Shown: piece by piece, positions 26,370 to 34,565 of the stretch
Numbering within the stretch: the first letter of the stretch is position 1
Layout: every line of letters starts with the position of its first letter
NCBI GenBank assembly: GCA_913055695.1
Contig: CAJXKF010000005.1
Coordinates: forward strand, 1-64,000
Direction of reading: 5' to 3'
DNA length: 64,000 nt
Origin: an uncultured Methylophaga sp.
GTDB lineage: Bacteria > Pseudomonadota > Gammaproteobacteria > Nitrosococcales > Methylophagaceae
Translations under genes and position numbers: made by a program
Notes under the pieces: generated by a model
Databases searched by the model: none
Seen by the model: only the letters and a program-made list of their open reading frames with translations
What the model was told of the DNA's origin: nothing

Positions 26370-28766
26370 TCAGGCTGTAGGCGGCGTTTCCTCCGCCGTC
26401 TCCGGATTGAGAATGGCACTGATAGGCATCGGTCTGCCCAGATAGAAACCCTGACCATAATCGACACCGATTGATTTCAGCTTTTCCCAAATCTGTTCAT
26501 CCTCAACAAACTCGGCGATGGTCTCCAGTCCCATCACATGGCCGATATCATTAATGGATTTAACCATTTCGAAATCCAGTGGATCACTGTTCATATCTCT
26601 GACAAACATGCCGTCAATTTTAATGCTTTGCACCGGCAGATTTTTCAAATAACCAAATGAAGACAGCCCACTGCCAAAATCATCCAACGAGAACTCACAG
26701 CCCACTTCGGCCATAGTGTGAATGAAGTGAGTGGCTTCCCGAAGATTACTGATAGCAGCAGTTTCGGTTATCTCAAATTTGATTTTGGAGGCCGGAAAAG
26801 ACACCTTGTTGATCTTGCTTGAAATGAAATCCAGCATTTCGTCATTACCCAGCGATGCCCCTGAGAGGTTTATCGCTAATTGTTTCAAATTCGGCAATTC
26901 GACAATGTTTTTATCCAACCATGACAAGGCTTTATCTACGACCCATCGGTCAACTTTGTCTGACAAGTTATACCGCTCTGCAGATGGCAGGAATGCGCTC
27001 GGTGGCGACAGATCGCCCTGCTCACTTCTGAGCCTCAGCAAGACCTCATAGGTTTCCGCGACATCTTGCTGCAGAGAAACAATAGGTTGAGCAAATAATT
27101 CGAAGCGATCTTCCGAAAGTGCCTGTTTTATCTCGTTAACCCAGTGAAATTCACCTTGCTGTCTGACTAGATGACTATCTTCATCATGATAAAGATAGAC
27201 TCGGTTTCGGCCCGAATTCTTTGCTGCATAGCAGGCTGTGTCTGCTTGTTTCAGTACTTCAGTCATATCCACTGTTCGATAATGGATACTGGTGACGCCG
27301 ATACTGGCACCAATGGTAAACACTCGTGACTCCCAAACGAACTGAAATTGCTCAATCCTCTCCCTGACATCATTCGCAATTTTTTCAGCCTGTCTAGGAT
27401 CACAGAAAGCCATTAAGAGAGCGAATTCATCACCACCAAGACGCGCCAGAGTGTCACTCTTTCTGACAGTTCCCATCAACAAATGGCCGAGTTGTCTCAG
27501 CAATTCGTCACCGGCGACATGGCCACAGGTATCATTGATAACCTTGAACTGATCTAGATCCACAAAACACATTGCGTGAGCTGATTTATTTCTCTGTGCC
27601 TCGAGGACCAGTTCAGAGAGTCTGCGCTCAAACTCACTTCTGTTGATCAAGCCAGTGAGCTTGTCATGTGTAGCCTGATAAGACAGCTCATTTGCCAGCA
27701 TCCGCGCTTCAGTAATGTCCTCCTGAATGGCAACGAAATGGGTCACGTCACCGTTTTCACCCTGAATAGGCGCAACATACTCTTTAATCCAGTAAAGCTC
27801 CCCATTTTTACGCTTGTTTTGCAACTCCCCACTCCATTCTTTACCAGCACGTATTGAGGACCACATCTCATCATAAAAATGACTGCTGCTTTTATCAGAA
27901 CGGTATATTTGGGGTGTTTCGCCAATAACCTCTTCAGAGCTGTAACCGGTAATTTGTTCACATCTCGGATTAACGTACTGAATCGTACCATCGGCACCTG
28001 TAATCATAATACCGTTCGGACTAGCCTCAACGGCACTTGATAAAGTCAGCATGTGTGCCTGACTCTTTTTCAGTTGTTGGTTCACAATTGTGAGTTCTCT
28101 GGTTCGATCTGCGATCCGGCTCTCACGCTCTTCAACTTCTTTGTTCAACTCACTGACTAGAGCATCGTTTTTATATTTAAGCTTTAGCTCACTGACAATA
28201 TTTTTAAAAGAGCGCCGCGCTAGAGACAACAACATTGCGTAATAACTTGAAAGCGCGATTATCAGAAAATAGGAAAGCGCTTCTGTATCGGCCCCAGTGT
28301 ATCCCTTGTGTAAAGTGACAATCGATAAAGCAGCTACCTGCGGAAGTGTGTAGGCCAGGTACGCTGGAAACCAGGCAGAGAGAACCGGCACACCAGCCGT
28401 CGTAACACCACAGATCAAAACATAGAAGAGAGTATTGATTTGAATATCATCTATGAGGAAATAAAAAACACTAGTTCCACTCCATGTAACGCCCATCAGA
28501 AAAGTCAAAGCGACATGGCGTCTGATCCAGATTGCAGGCGGGGCTGATTGGGGATACTTTAGATGGAGGTACCACAGACCAATTCTTAAAAAAGCCACAG
28601 TACAAATTGTAAAAGACCAAACTTTCAGAATATGCGCGCTGACATGATCCAGGAATAGCCAATACAGCGCTATAGCAGTGAAAATGATAGCGATATTGGC
28701 ATATAAGGTTTGTTGATATAGGAGTTCAGCCTGATGGCCAATAATCTTGTACTGCTTGCCTTCCAT
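26370..28766 (-). CDS. Membrane PAS-GGDEF-EAL cyclic-di-GMP enzyme
   Basis: A 798-residue inner-membrane protein. About six N-terminal helices (20-195) lead into a coiled coil, a PAS domain with PAC (about 245-355), GGDEF (about 370-530) and EAL (about 545-790). The cyclase signature LARLGGDEFALL is intact. The phosphodiesterase domain has EVLLRLR in place of EALLR, an accepted variant, with FEITETA, LDDFGSGLSSFGYLK, IKIDGMFV and GQGFYLGRPMP, so both activities are possible. Upstream of and co-oriented with the deacetylase-like gene and rpfF. With the RpfG HD-GYP enzyme it makes a second c-di-GMP enzyme in the locus. It differs from RpfR receptors, which are soluble and lack the membrane block. 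Confidence 0.9.
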   Translation of the reverse strand: MEGKQYKIIGHQAELLYQQTLYANIAIIFTAIALYWLFLDHVSAHILKVWSFTICTVAFLRIGLWYLHLKYPQSAPPAIWIRRHVALTFLMGVTWSGTSVFYFLIDDIQINTLFYVLICGVTTAGVPVLSAWFPAYLAYTLPQVAALSIVTLHKGYTGADTEALSYFLIIALSSYYAMLLSLARRSFKNIVSELKLKYKNDALVSELNKEVEERESRIADRTRELTIVNQQLKKSQAHMLTLSSAVEASPNGIMITGADGTIQYVNPRCEQITGYSSEEVIGETPQIYRSDKSSSHFYDEMWSSIRAGKEWSGELQNKRKNGELYWIKEYVAPIQGENGDVTHFVAIQEDITEARMLANELSYQATHDKLTGLINRSEFERRLSELVLEAQRNKSAHAMCFVDLDQFKVINDTCGHVAGDELLRQLGHLLMGTVRKSDTLARLGGDEFALLMAFCDPRQAEKIANDVRERIEQFQFVWESRVFTIGASIGVTSIHYRTVDMTEVLKQADTACYAAKNSGRNRVYLYHDEDSHLVRQQGEFHWVNEIKQALSEDRFELFAQPIVSLQQDVAETYEVLLRLRSEQGDLSPPSAFLPSAERYNLSDKVDRWVVDKALSWLDKNIVELPNLKQLAINLSGASLGNDEMLDFISSKINKVSFPASKIKFEITETAAISNLREATHFIHTMAEVGCEFSLDDFGSGLSSFGYLKNLPVQSIKIDGMFVRDMNSDPLDFEMVKSINDIGHVMGLETIAEFVEDEQIWEKLKSIGVDYGQGFYLGRPMPISAILNPETAEETPPTA

Positions 28767-28870
28767 AGATATTCAATTCCTGACGCAAGCATGCAGGATA
28801 GCATTATTTTTAATGCTTATGACTTAGCCAGCGAGCAATAATTATTTGCTCTTAACTGCGCTCTAAGGCT

Positions 28871-29851
28871 TCAGATATCATTCCTCAGGCTGAGATCATC
28901 CGGATAAGGCTGCAGATAGGCCTGGCGGTTGATGTAGGGATCGGGATGATTATTGAAGTGATGTTTGAGCAGGGTCATTGGCACAATCAGCGGTACCTGG
29001 GCTGTGCGGTATTGCTCGATAATCCGCCCGAGTTCGGCTTTTTCACGGCTGCTGATCTTTTTCTTCAGATAGCCCTGCAAGTGCATCATGACATTGGTAT
29101 GGGTTTTTCTGGAAGCCAGCTTGCGTAATGTCTCCATCAACGCTGCAAAATAACGTTCACCCAGTTGTTCTGGATCATGATTACCGGCATCTGCCAGCAT
29201 GCGACCCAGTTCTGCATATTTTTCCGGCGAATGTGCCATCAGGCAGTATTTGTAGCGGACATGGAAGTCGATGATACGTTTGGCGCTCAACCCCTCTTTT
29301 TTCAGTGCCTGCCAGTTGGCGTAGGCAAACACGCGGGTGATGAAGTTTTCCCGTAAGGCCGGGTCAGACAGTCGGCCGGACTCCTCCACCGGTAGCAGCG
29401 GGTGTCTGTCGATGAAAGCCTGGGCATAGAGCCCCCGCCCCGGTGTCTGCGAGGGATAGCCATTGTTCTGATAGACCTTGACCCTGAAGACCCCGCAGCT
29501 GGGTGAGTTTTTCATGAAGATGTAGCCGGACAGATCATCATGTTGTTCTGCCTTGCTGTAACCGAAAGTCGTGAGTGCCTCGGTGTAGTCGAGGCTGTCG
29601 TCATGCACGGCAACCGCCCGCGGGCTGTCGACATCGCCTACCAGTCGGATGGGTTTACGGGGCACGCCCATGCCAATGCCCATTTCCGGACATTCAGGCA
29701 CAAACTCGAAATAACGGGACAGGCTGTCGGTGGCCAGTCGTAAATGCTTATGCGAGCCGTCATAGCGTACGGCTTCACCCAGCAGACAGCTGCTGATTCC
29801 GACTTTGATTTTCATGGATGTCGACGGTTCCGGCTGGTGTTGGTCATTCAT
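28871..29851 (-). CDS. DUF523-DUF1722 (YbgA-type) fusion protein
   Basis: About 326 residues. The N-terminal DUF523 domain (about 13-160) has KVGISSCLLGEAVRYDG and conserved cysteines in FVPECPEMGIGMGVPRKP and KNSPSCGVFRVKVY. The C-terminal DUF1722/YbgA domain (about 190-310) has HVRYKYCLMAHSPE and LGRII-type helices. The conserved cysteines suggest metal or Fe-S binding; the fused family has been linked to 2-thiouracil desulfidase-type chemistry, but the function here is not proven. ATG 29851 (MNDQHQ) and ATG 29815 (MKIKVG) are both possible; neither has a strong ribosome site. Divergent from the SDR gene, sharing an about 70-base promoter region. Confidence 0.82.
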   Translation of the reverse strand: MNDQHQPEPSTSMKIKVGISSCLLGEAVRYDGSHKHLRLATDSLSRYFEFVPECPEMGIGMGVPRKPIRLVGDVDSPRAVAVHDDSLDYTEALTTFGYSKAEQHDDLSGYIFMKNSPSCGVFRVKVYQNNGYPSQTPGRGLYAQAFIDRHPLLPVEESGRLSDPALRENFITRVFAYANWQALKKEGLSAKRIIDFHVRYKYCLMAHSPEKYAELGRMLADAGNHDPEQLGERYFAALMETLRKLASRKTHTNVMMHLQGYLKKKISSREKAELGRIIEQYRTAQVPLIVPMTLLKHHFNNHPDPYINRQAYLQPYPDDLSLRNDI

Positions 29852-29921
29852 AGTAACATCGGGCAAACTTTGACGTAGAACTGTGTTCTTATACCTCAGG
29901 CACACAACTGACGGTTAAATT

Positions 29922-30818
29922 ATGAACTATCTCATTACCGGTGGCACCGGACTGATTGGCAGCAAAATCTGTCAGAAGTTGCAGGCGGCAGGTCACACCA
30001 TCATTGTCCTCAGCCGCAGCAAGGATAAGGTCCAGCGCCGTTGCGGTCTGTCTGCGATTGCAGTGACCAGTCTGGACGAAATCGGCCATAACGAGCAAGT
30101 GGATGTCGTCATCAATCTGGCCGGCGCTCCGATTGCCGATGCTCGCTGGACCCAGAAACGTAAACAGGAACTCAAAGACAGCCGAATCAAACTGACTGAA
30201 GAACTGGTTGAATGGATAGGCAAACGTCAGCATAAACCGGCTGCTCTTATCAGTGGGTCAGCGATTGGCTGGTATGGTGATCAGGGTGACACAGCATTGA
30301 CCGAACAGAGCGGTTTCAAAGATGAATTCGCCCACGCGCTGTGTGATGAGTGGGAACAGGCTGCCCTGAAAGCGCAGCACTTCGGTGTCAGGGTCTGCCT
30401 GGTCCGGACCGGGCTGGTTGTGGCTCCACGGGCCGGTTTCCTGCAGCGTATGTTACTGCCTTTCAAGCTGGGACTGGGTGGCCCCATCAGTGATGGCCAG
30501 CAGTATATGTCGTGGGTGCACCTGGAAGATATCAGCAACCTGTTTATATTCCTCAGTAAACAGCAGGATCAGCAAGGCGTTTTCAATGGCACCGCGCCTC
30601 AGCCGGTGACTAATGCAGACTTCAGCCGCATGCTCGCACAAAATCTTCACAGGCCGGCGTTTATGGTCGTGCCTGGCTGTATGTTGAAGCTGGCTTTCGG
30701 GGAAATGTCGCAGTTACTGCTGGGCGGTCAGCGCGTGTTACCGGAAAAAGCCCGGGCAGCGGGCTTTGAGTTTCAATATACTGATCTGAATTCTGCACTG
30801 GGAGATGTGCTGCAATAA
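29922..30818 (+). CDS. yfcH: TIGR01777-family SDR epimerase-like protein (YfcH)
   Basis: A 298-residue extended short-chain dehydrogenase/epimerase. NAD(P)-binding start NYLITGGTGLIGSKIC; GSAIGWYGDQGDTALTEQS and WEQAALKAQHFGVRVCLVRTGLV are family landmarks, and the C-terminal DUF1731-like part ends LLLGGQRVLPEKARAAGF. The usual Tyr-x-x-x-Lys is replaced by a YG context, as in this subfamily. The reaction is unknown in any organism I can name with confidence. It precedes hemH by 15 bases on the same strand, so the two are likely one transcript. Confidence 0.87.
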   Translation: MNYLITGGTGLIGSKICQKLQAAGHTIIVLSRSKDKVQRRCGLSAIAVTSLDEIGHNEQVDVVINLAGAPIADARWTQKRKQELKDSRIKLTEELVEWIGKRQHKPAALISGSAIGWYGDQGDTALTEQSGFKDEFAHALCDEWEQAALKAQHFGVRVCLVRTGLVVAPRAGFLQRMLLPFKLGLGGPISDGQQYMSWVHLEDISNLFIFLSKQQDQQGVFNGTAPQPVTNADFSRMLAQNLHRPAFMVVPGCMLKLAFGEMSQLLLGGQRVLPEKARAAGFEFQYTDLNSALGDVLQ

Positions 30819-30833
30819 GCGAGACGGAGAAGC

Positions 30834-31844
30834 ATGACAAAACGCGCAGTATTACTGGCCAATCTCGGCTCACCCGATGCGCCGGAAACAGAGCCGGTAC
30901 GTCGATATCTGAATCAGTTCCTGATGGATCCTTATGTGATCCAGTTACCCTGGCCCTTGCGAAGGCTGATTGTCAGCCTGTTTGTGCTGCCCAGCCGCCC
31001 TAAGGATTCGGCCGCAGCCTATCGTAGTGTCTGGACTGAAGACGGGTCCCCGCTCATCGTATTATCTGAACGTCTCAAGGCGGCAGTCGAACAGCAGGTT
31101 GACCTGCCGATCGCAATGGCGATGCGTTACGGCAATCCCAGTATTGAGCAGCAACTGCTGAGCCTGTGTGAGGATAAATCCATCGAGGAAATCCTCTACA
31201 TCCCGCTTTACCCTCACTTTGCTGACAGCACGATTACCACATCGGTTGAGGAGGCACGCCGCGTCATCCTTCAACATAAGCTCAATGTCCGCTTGAACGT
31301 GATTGACCCGTTTTATGATCATCCCGACTATATCAACGCTTTGGTGGAAAGCGCTCAGCCCTTCCTGGAACAGGATTACGATCATCTGATTTTCAGTTAT
31401 CACGGCCTGCCCGAATCGCATATCACCAAGCTGGATAAGACAGGCAGTCACTGTCTCAAGCAGGAGAGTTGCTGTCAGATTCCGCATCCGGCGCATAAAA
31501 CCTGCTATCGCCACCAGGTTATGCGTACTACCGAGTGTTTCGCCGACCAGGCGGGACTGCCAGCACACAGCTACTCAGTCGCTTTTCAGTCACGTCTGGG
31601 TCGTGCCAAATGGCTGGGCCCCAATACCGAAGACAGCTTAGTAGAACTGGCACAGCAAGGCGCTAAAAAAGTCCTGGTGATCTGCCCGGCTTTTGTCACT
31701 GATTGCCTGGAGACGCTGGAAGAGATTGCGATTCGCGGTGAAGAGGTATTCAAGCAAGCAGGCGGGGAATCACTCACACTGATTCCGTGCATGAATGATC
31801 ATCCCGCCTGGGTCAAACTTCTGGCTGACTGGTGTCAGCGCTAG
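30834..31844 (+). CDS. hemH: Ferrochelatase
   Basis: A 336-residue enzyme inserting Fe(II) into protoporphyrin IX, the last step of haem b synthesis. Motifs: LANLGSPDAPETEPVRRYLNQF, YPHFADSTITT, FSYHGLPESH (metal-binding His), YSVAFQSRLGRAKWLGP and the final CPAFVTDCLETLEEI with Glu. Probably a membrane-associated cytoplasmic enzyme. GGAG lies just upstream of the ATG. Methanol oxidation depends on abundant c-type cytochromes, so haem supply matters. Its stop abuts the convergent flgN stop with no gap. Confidence 0.95.
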   Translation: MTKRAVLLANLGSPDAPETEPVRRYLNQFLMDPYVIQLPWPLRRLIVSLFVLPSRPKDSAAAYRSVWTEDGSPLIVLSERLKAAVEQQVDLPIAMAMRYGNPSIEQQLLSLCEDKSIEEILYIPLYPHFADSTITTSVEEARRVILQHKLNVRLNVIDPFYDHPDYINALVESAQPFLEQDYDHLIFSYHGLPESHITKLDKTGSHCLKQESCCQIPHPAHKTCYRHQVMRTTECFADQAGLPAHSYSVAFQSRLGRAKWLGPNTEDSLVELAQQGAKKVLVICPAFVTDCLETLEEIAIRGEEVFKQAGGESLTLIPCMNDHPAWVKLLADWCQR

Positions 31845-32333
31845 TTAAACTCTGCCGATAAGCGGCTGACGAACCACCTGGCTGGTATATTCACCACCGG
31901 GACCATAGGCGCCGGTTTCCGGATCACGGCCACGCAGGATGCTCAGGGCCCTGACCAGATGTTGACGGTTAACGTTAACGATGCCGCCATTGATTTGATT
32001 ACTATCGCGGCAGATTCTTGCCGCTTCGCGAAGTTGCTCCAGTAGTTGCAACACAGGCCTGGCTTCATTGTCCGGATGATTGGCAATAAATGCCTCCAGT
32101 CCGGACTTGCCGCCGGGAAAACCTGCCGCTTTGAGCAAATGCTCACGCTGCCGTCCCAGTTGTTCCAACTGGACGACATGTGGTTGTTTTTGTTGAGTAA
32201 GCACAGAGATTTGCGCCAGATCAGCCGCTTTGAGGGCTTCTCGTTCCTGCTTCAGCAGTTGCGCCAGTTGAACACTATGATTGAGTTCGGATTGCAGCAT
32301 TGAACTCAGTTGCTGCAGCGCATTCATCGACAT
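31845..32333 (-). CDS. flgN: FlgN flagellar export chaperone
   Basis: A 162-residue, helix-rich cytoplasmic protein of the FlgN family that escorts hook-filament junction proteins FlgK and FlgL to the export gate. It opens with a long coiled coil (LQQLSSMLQSELNHSVQLAQLLKQE is split over residues 5-30) and has the conserved C-terminal NQINGGIVNVNRQHLVRAL followed by YGPGGE. It follows flgM on the same strand by 15 bases, the standard flgMN order. Confidence 0.9.
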   Translation of the reverse strand: MSMNALQQLSSMLQSELNHSVQLAQLLKQEREALKAADLAQISVLTQQKQPHVVQLEQLGRQREHLLKAAGFPGGKSGLEAFIANHPDNEARPVLQLLEQLREAARICRDSNQINGGIVNVNRQHLVRALSILRGRDPETGAYGPGGEYTSQVVRQPLIGRV

Positions 32334-32348
32334 GAGGGTGTTCCTTGT

Positions 32349-32639
32349 TTATAGGTCTCCCTCAAAATCAATCATTTTCCGTGCCAGTTCCTGACTGTCG
32401 ATCTGATAGGAACCGTCTTCAATCGCCTGCTTAATCGTTTCAACCTTCGCGGCATCCACCACCGGCACCTCAGCCAGACTTTGCTCCAGTTGCGACAAGG
32501 TGTCGCTGAGGCTCACTTTATCCACCGGGTTTTGCGCAGGCGTTAACGAAGAACTGGTGAGGCTCTTGCGCTCGGCCACATTGCGAGTCGAATTGATATC
32601 CGGCTGCAGAGGCGGCTTTATGTTATTAATTTCAGCCAT
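32349..32639 (-). CDS. flgM: FlgM anti-sigma-28 factor
   Basis: A 96-residue protein that binds and blocks the flagellar sigma factor FliA until exported through the finished hook. It has the disordered N-terminal part and the C-terminal sigma-binding region (VDKVSLSDTLSQLEQSLA, VVDAAKVETIKQAIEDGSY, ELARKMIDFEGDL) seen throughout the family. The ATG at 32639 (MAEINNIKPP) has GGAG nine bases upstream; the outer TTG start is less likely. A sigma-28-type promoter lies directly upstream, so FliA drives its own inhibitor. Confidence 0.92.
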   Translation of the reverse strand: MAEINNIKPPLQPDINSTRNVAERKSLTSSSLTPAQNPVDKVSLSDTLSQLEQSLAEVPVVDAAKVETIKQAIEDGSYQIDSQELARKMIDFEGDL

Positions 32640-32670
32640 TGATGCTGTCTCCAAATACTTTCTGTTCCAG

Positions 32671-32697
32671 TTGTCGACCGCTTCAGAAAAAACTTGA
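32671..32697 (-). promoter_or_regulatory. flgM: Sigma-28 (FliA) promoter of flgM
   Basis: Minus strand: TCAAGTTT (-35) then GTCGACAA (-10), with 14 bases between TCAAG and the -10, close to the FliA consensus TAAAGTTT-N11-GCCGATAA. It lies about 30-60 bases before the flgM start. The -35 matches that of the cheV promoter. Confidence 0.65.
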
Positions 32698-32727
32698 GTA
32701 TTTTTCTCGGTTGTCTGAATTTTGACG

Positions 32728-33426
32728 CTACATTGTCACTTTGACAATCCCTGCAGCGTGAACAACACCCTCGACCACTCGTTCTGATGAGTTATTTCTG
32801 ACCCGGACTGTATCACCGATGCTGGCATCTTCCAGTGCGGTGCCATTCATTCTGACTTCCATCGTGCCGGCTGCTGCCACCAGCACAATCTGCTCGCCGC
32901 GTTTGACTACTTTTTCCTGTTTGAGGCCACGTGACGGAATGACTGAACCCACGGTCAGAGGATAACGCAGTTGCTGGCCTTCAATCTGTGCAGTCGATTC
33001 CAGAAAGCCCTGACGCAGGTCAGCAATATCCATTACCTGCATGCGTACATCCGCCTCAGTCAGCGTGGTGTGGGCTGATAAAGGTTTTGCAGCAACCACC
33101 ACCTCTTTCATCACTTTCACTTTGACAGGAACATACACGGTCCATTCGGTCGTGGCCGGACACTTCACACCAATTGTGCGGCTACCTACCGTGTTAGCGG
33201 CAGAGTTGGAGAAAGTCTGCAGTGATTTTTCACACTGCTGCAGTCGCAGCCGGTTATCCAGTGACTCCACCAGTACTTGCGGGCTGTTGTAACTGAGCTG
33301 GGCGTCATTCAGGGCATGCACATACGCCGCCTGCTCAATATCGGCAAGTGGCTGAAGGTTGTCGGCCTGGGCCCCCTGTGTCAAAAAACCGACGCATAGA
33401 CTGATTATAATGGTACGCATAGACAT
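32728..33426 (-). CDS. flgA: FlgA, flagellar P-ring assembly chaperone
   Basis: A 232-residue periplasmic chaperone needed to form the P ring around the flagellar rod. Signal peptide MRTIIISLCVGFLTQGAQAD; the SAF-type domain is recognisable in AKPLSAHTTLTEADVRMQVMD and the C-terminal GEQIVLVAAAGTMEVRMNG ... VRVRNNSSERVVEG. AGAGGA eight bases upstream of 33426 (MSMRT) favours this start over the longer ones at 33435 and 33453. Divergent from cheV; the shared 165-base region holds the cheV sigma-28 promoter. Confidence 0.92.
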   Translation of the reverse strand: MSMRTIIISLCVGFLTQGAQADNLQPLADIEQAAYVHALNDAQLSYNSPQVLVESLDNRLRLQQCEKSLQTFSNSAANTVGSRTIGVKCPATTEWTVYVPVKVKVMKEVVVAAKPLSAHTTLTEADVRMQVMDIADLRQGFLESTAQIEGQQLRYPLTVGSVIPSRGLKQEKVVKRGEQIVLVAAAGTMEVRMNGTALEDASIGDTVRVRNNSSERVVEGVVHAAGIVKVTM

Positions 33427-33495
33427 TGCGGGCATCCTCTGGCGCCTGAACAAAATGATGTTTTGTCATCTGCAAAGTCCATGCCCGGAAAATAA

Positions 33496-33522
33496 TCAAG
33501 TCCGCGTCGCTGCCGCCGATAA
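33496..33522 (+). promoter_or_regulatory. cheV: Sigma-28 (FliA) promoter of cheV
   Basis: TCAAG (33496-33500), 14 bases, then GCCGATAA (33515-33522), an exact match to the FliA -10 consensus with correct spacing. It lies 70 bases before the cheV start. Confidence 0.75.
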
Positions 33523-33591
33523 GCTTTATATTACGGCCATTCGCGCAATCAGAGCCAGCGTGAAAGACAGGCCGTCAGGAAAGGAGCAGGC

Positions 33592-34512
33592 ATGAGCAGC
33601 ATCATTGAGGGTGTAGACCAACGCACCAACCTCGCCGGTACCAACCGACTGGAATTACTGTTATTCAGACTGGGCGGCGTGCAGTTGTACGGTATCAACG
33701 TATTCAAGGTCCGTGAGGCCATTCCCTGCCCCGCTCTGACCAAGATGCCTAATGCCCATCCGGTGATAAAAGGCATGGCCTCAATTCGCGGTAAGACCGT
33801 GAGCATTGTAGACCTGTCCCAAAGCATCGGTCGCCGTGGGGTGGACGACACCAGAGACAAGTTTGTCATTCTCACTGAATATAACCGCACTGTTCAAGGC
33901 TTTCTGGTCAGCGCCGTCGACCGTATTGTCAATATCAGCTGGTCGGATGTGCTGCCGCCACCCGCTGCATCCGGGGCCAACAACTACATGACCGCGATTA
34001 CTAAAGTCGATGGCCAGTTAATACAGATTATTGATGTCGAGCAGGTATTAGCCGAGGTGATGGGCATCAACACAGAAGTGTCTTCTGATATCGCTGAAAA
34101 AGGTGATGAAAGCGGCGATGAACAGCGTAAACATATTCTGGTCGCTGATGATTCCAGTGTTGCCCGAAATCAGATTAAACGCACGCTGGATCAAATCGGG
34201 GTTGCGTCCACCATTGCCAAAAATGGGCGTGAGGCATTGCAGATCCTGCAAAGCTGGGCTCAGCAAGGCATCAATGTCAGTCAGCATGTTTCCCTGCTTA
34301 TCTCCGATATCGAGATGCCGGAGATGGATGGCTATACCCTGACTTCCGAAATCCGCAGAGACCCGGCCCTGAAGGATTTGCAGGTATTGCTGCACACCTC
34401 GATGAGTGGCACTTTTAATGAAGCTTTGGTCAAGAAAGTCGGCGCCGATCACTTTCTGCCCAAGTTCTCGGCCGATGAACTGGCCAGCGCCGTTAAATCA
34501 ATCATAGACTGA
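33592..34512 (+). CDS. cheV: CheV chemotaxis coupling protein (CheW-receiver)
   Basis: A 306-residue cytoplasmic adaptor. An N-terminal CheW-like domain (about 15-160: ELLLFRLGGVQLYGINVFKVREAI, split here as a long run over residues 16-40) couples receptors to CheA. A C-terminal receiver (about 178-303) has HILVADDSSVARNQI, phospho-Asp in LLISDIEMPEMDG and LHTSMSG. Phosphorylation of CheV is thought to adjust receptor arrays. GGAGCAGG precedes the ATG, and a sigma-28 promoter is seen upstream. This is the standard gammaproteobacterial flgA/cheV divergent arrangement, but cheR and flgB do not follow; an unrelated operon does. Confidence 0.94.
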   Translation: MSSIIEGVDQRTNLAGTNRLELLLFRLGGVQLYGINVFKVREAIPCPALTKMPNAHPVIKGMASIRGKTVSIVDLSQSIGRRGVDDTRDKFVILTEYNRTVQGFLVSAVDRIVNISWSDVLPPPAASGANNYMTAITKVDGQLIQIIDVEQVLAEVMGINTEVSSDIAEKGDESGDEQRKHILVADDSSVARNQIKRTLDQIGVASTIAKNGREALQILQSWAQQGINVSQHVSLLISDIEMPEMDGYTLTSEIRRDPALKDLQVLLHTSMSGTFNEALVKKVGADHFLPKFSADELASAVKSIID

Positions 34513-34516
34513 GATC

Positions 34517-34546
34517 AAAAAAGGGCACCCGCAGGCGCCCTTTTTA
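34517..34546. terminator. Bidirectional terminator between cheV and the DUF4340 gene
   Basis: AAAAAGGGCACC / GGCGCCCTTTTT with a CGCA loop and one mismatch. A and T runs on both sides allow use by the convergent genes. Confidence 0.75.
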
Positions 34547-34565
34547 TTGTTCCGTCAGTAATTGA

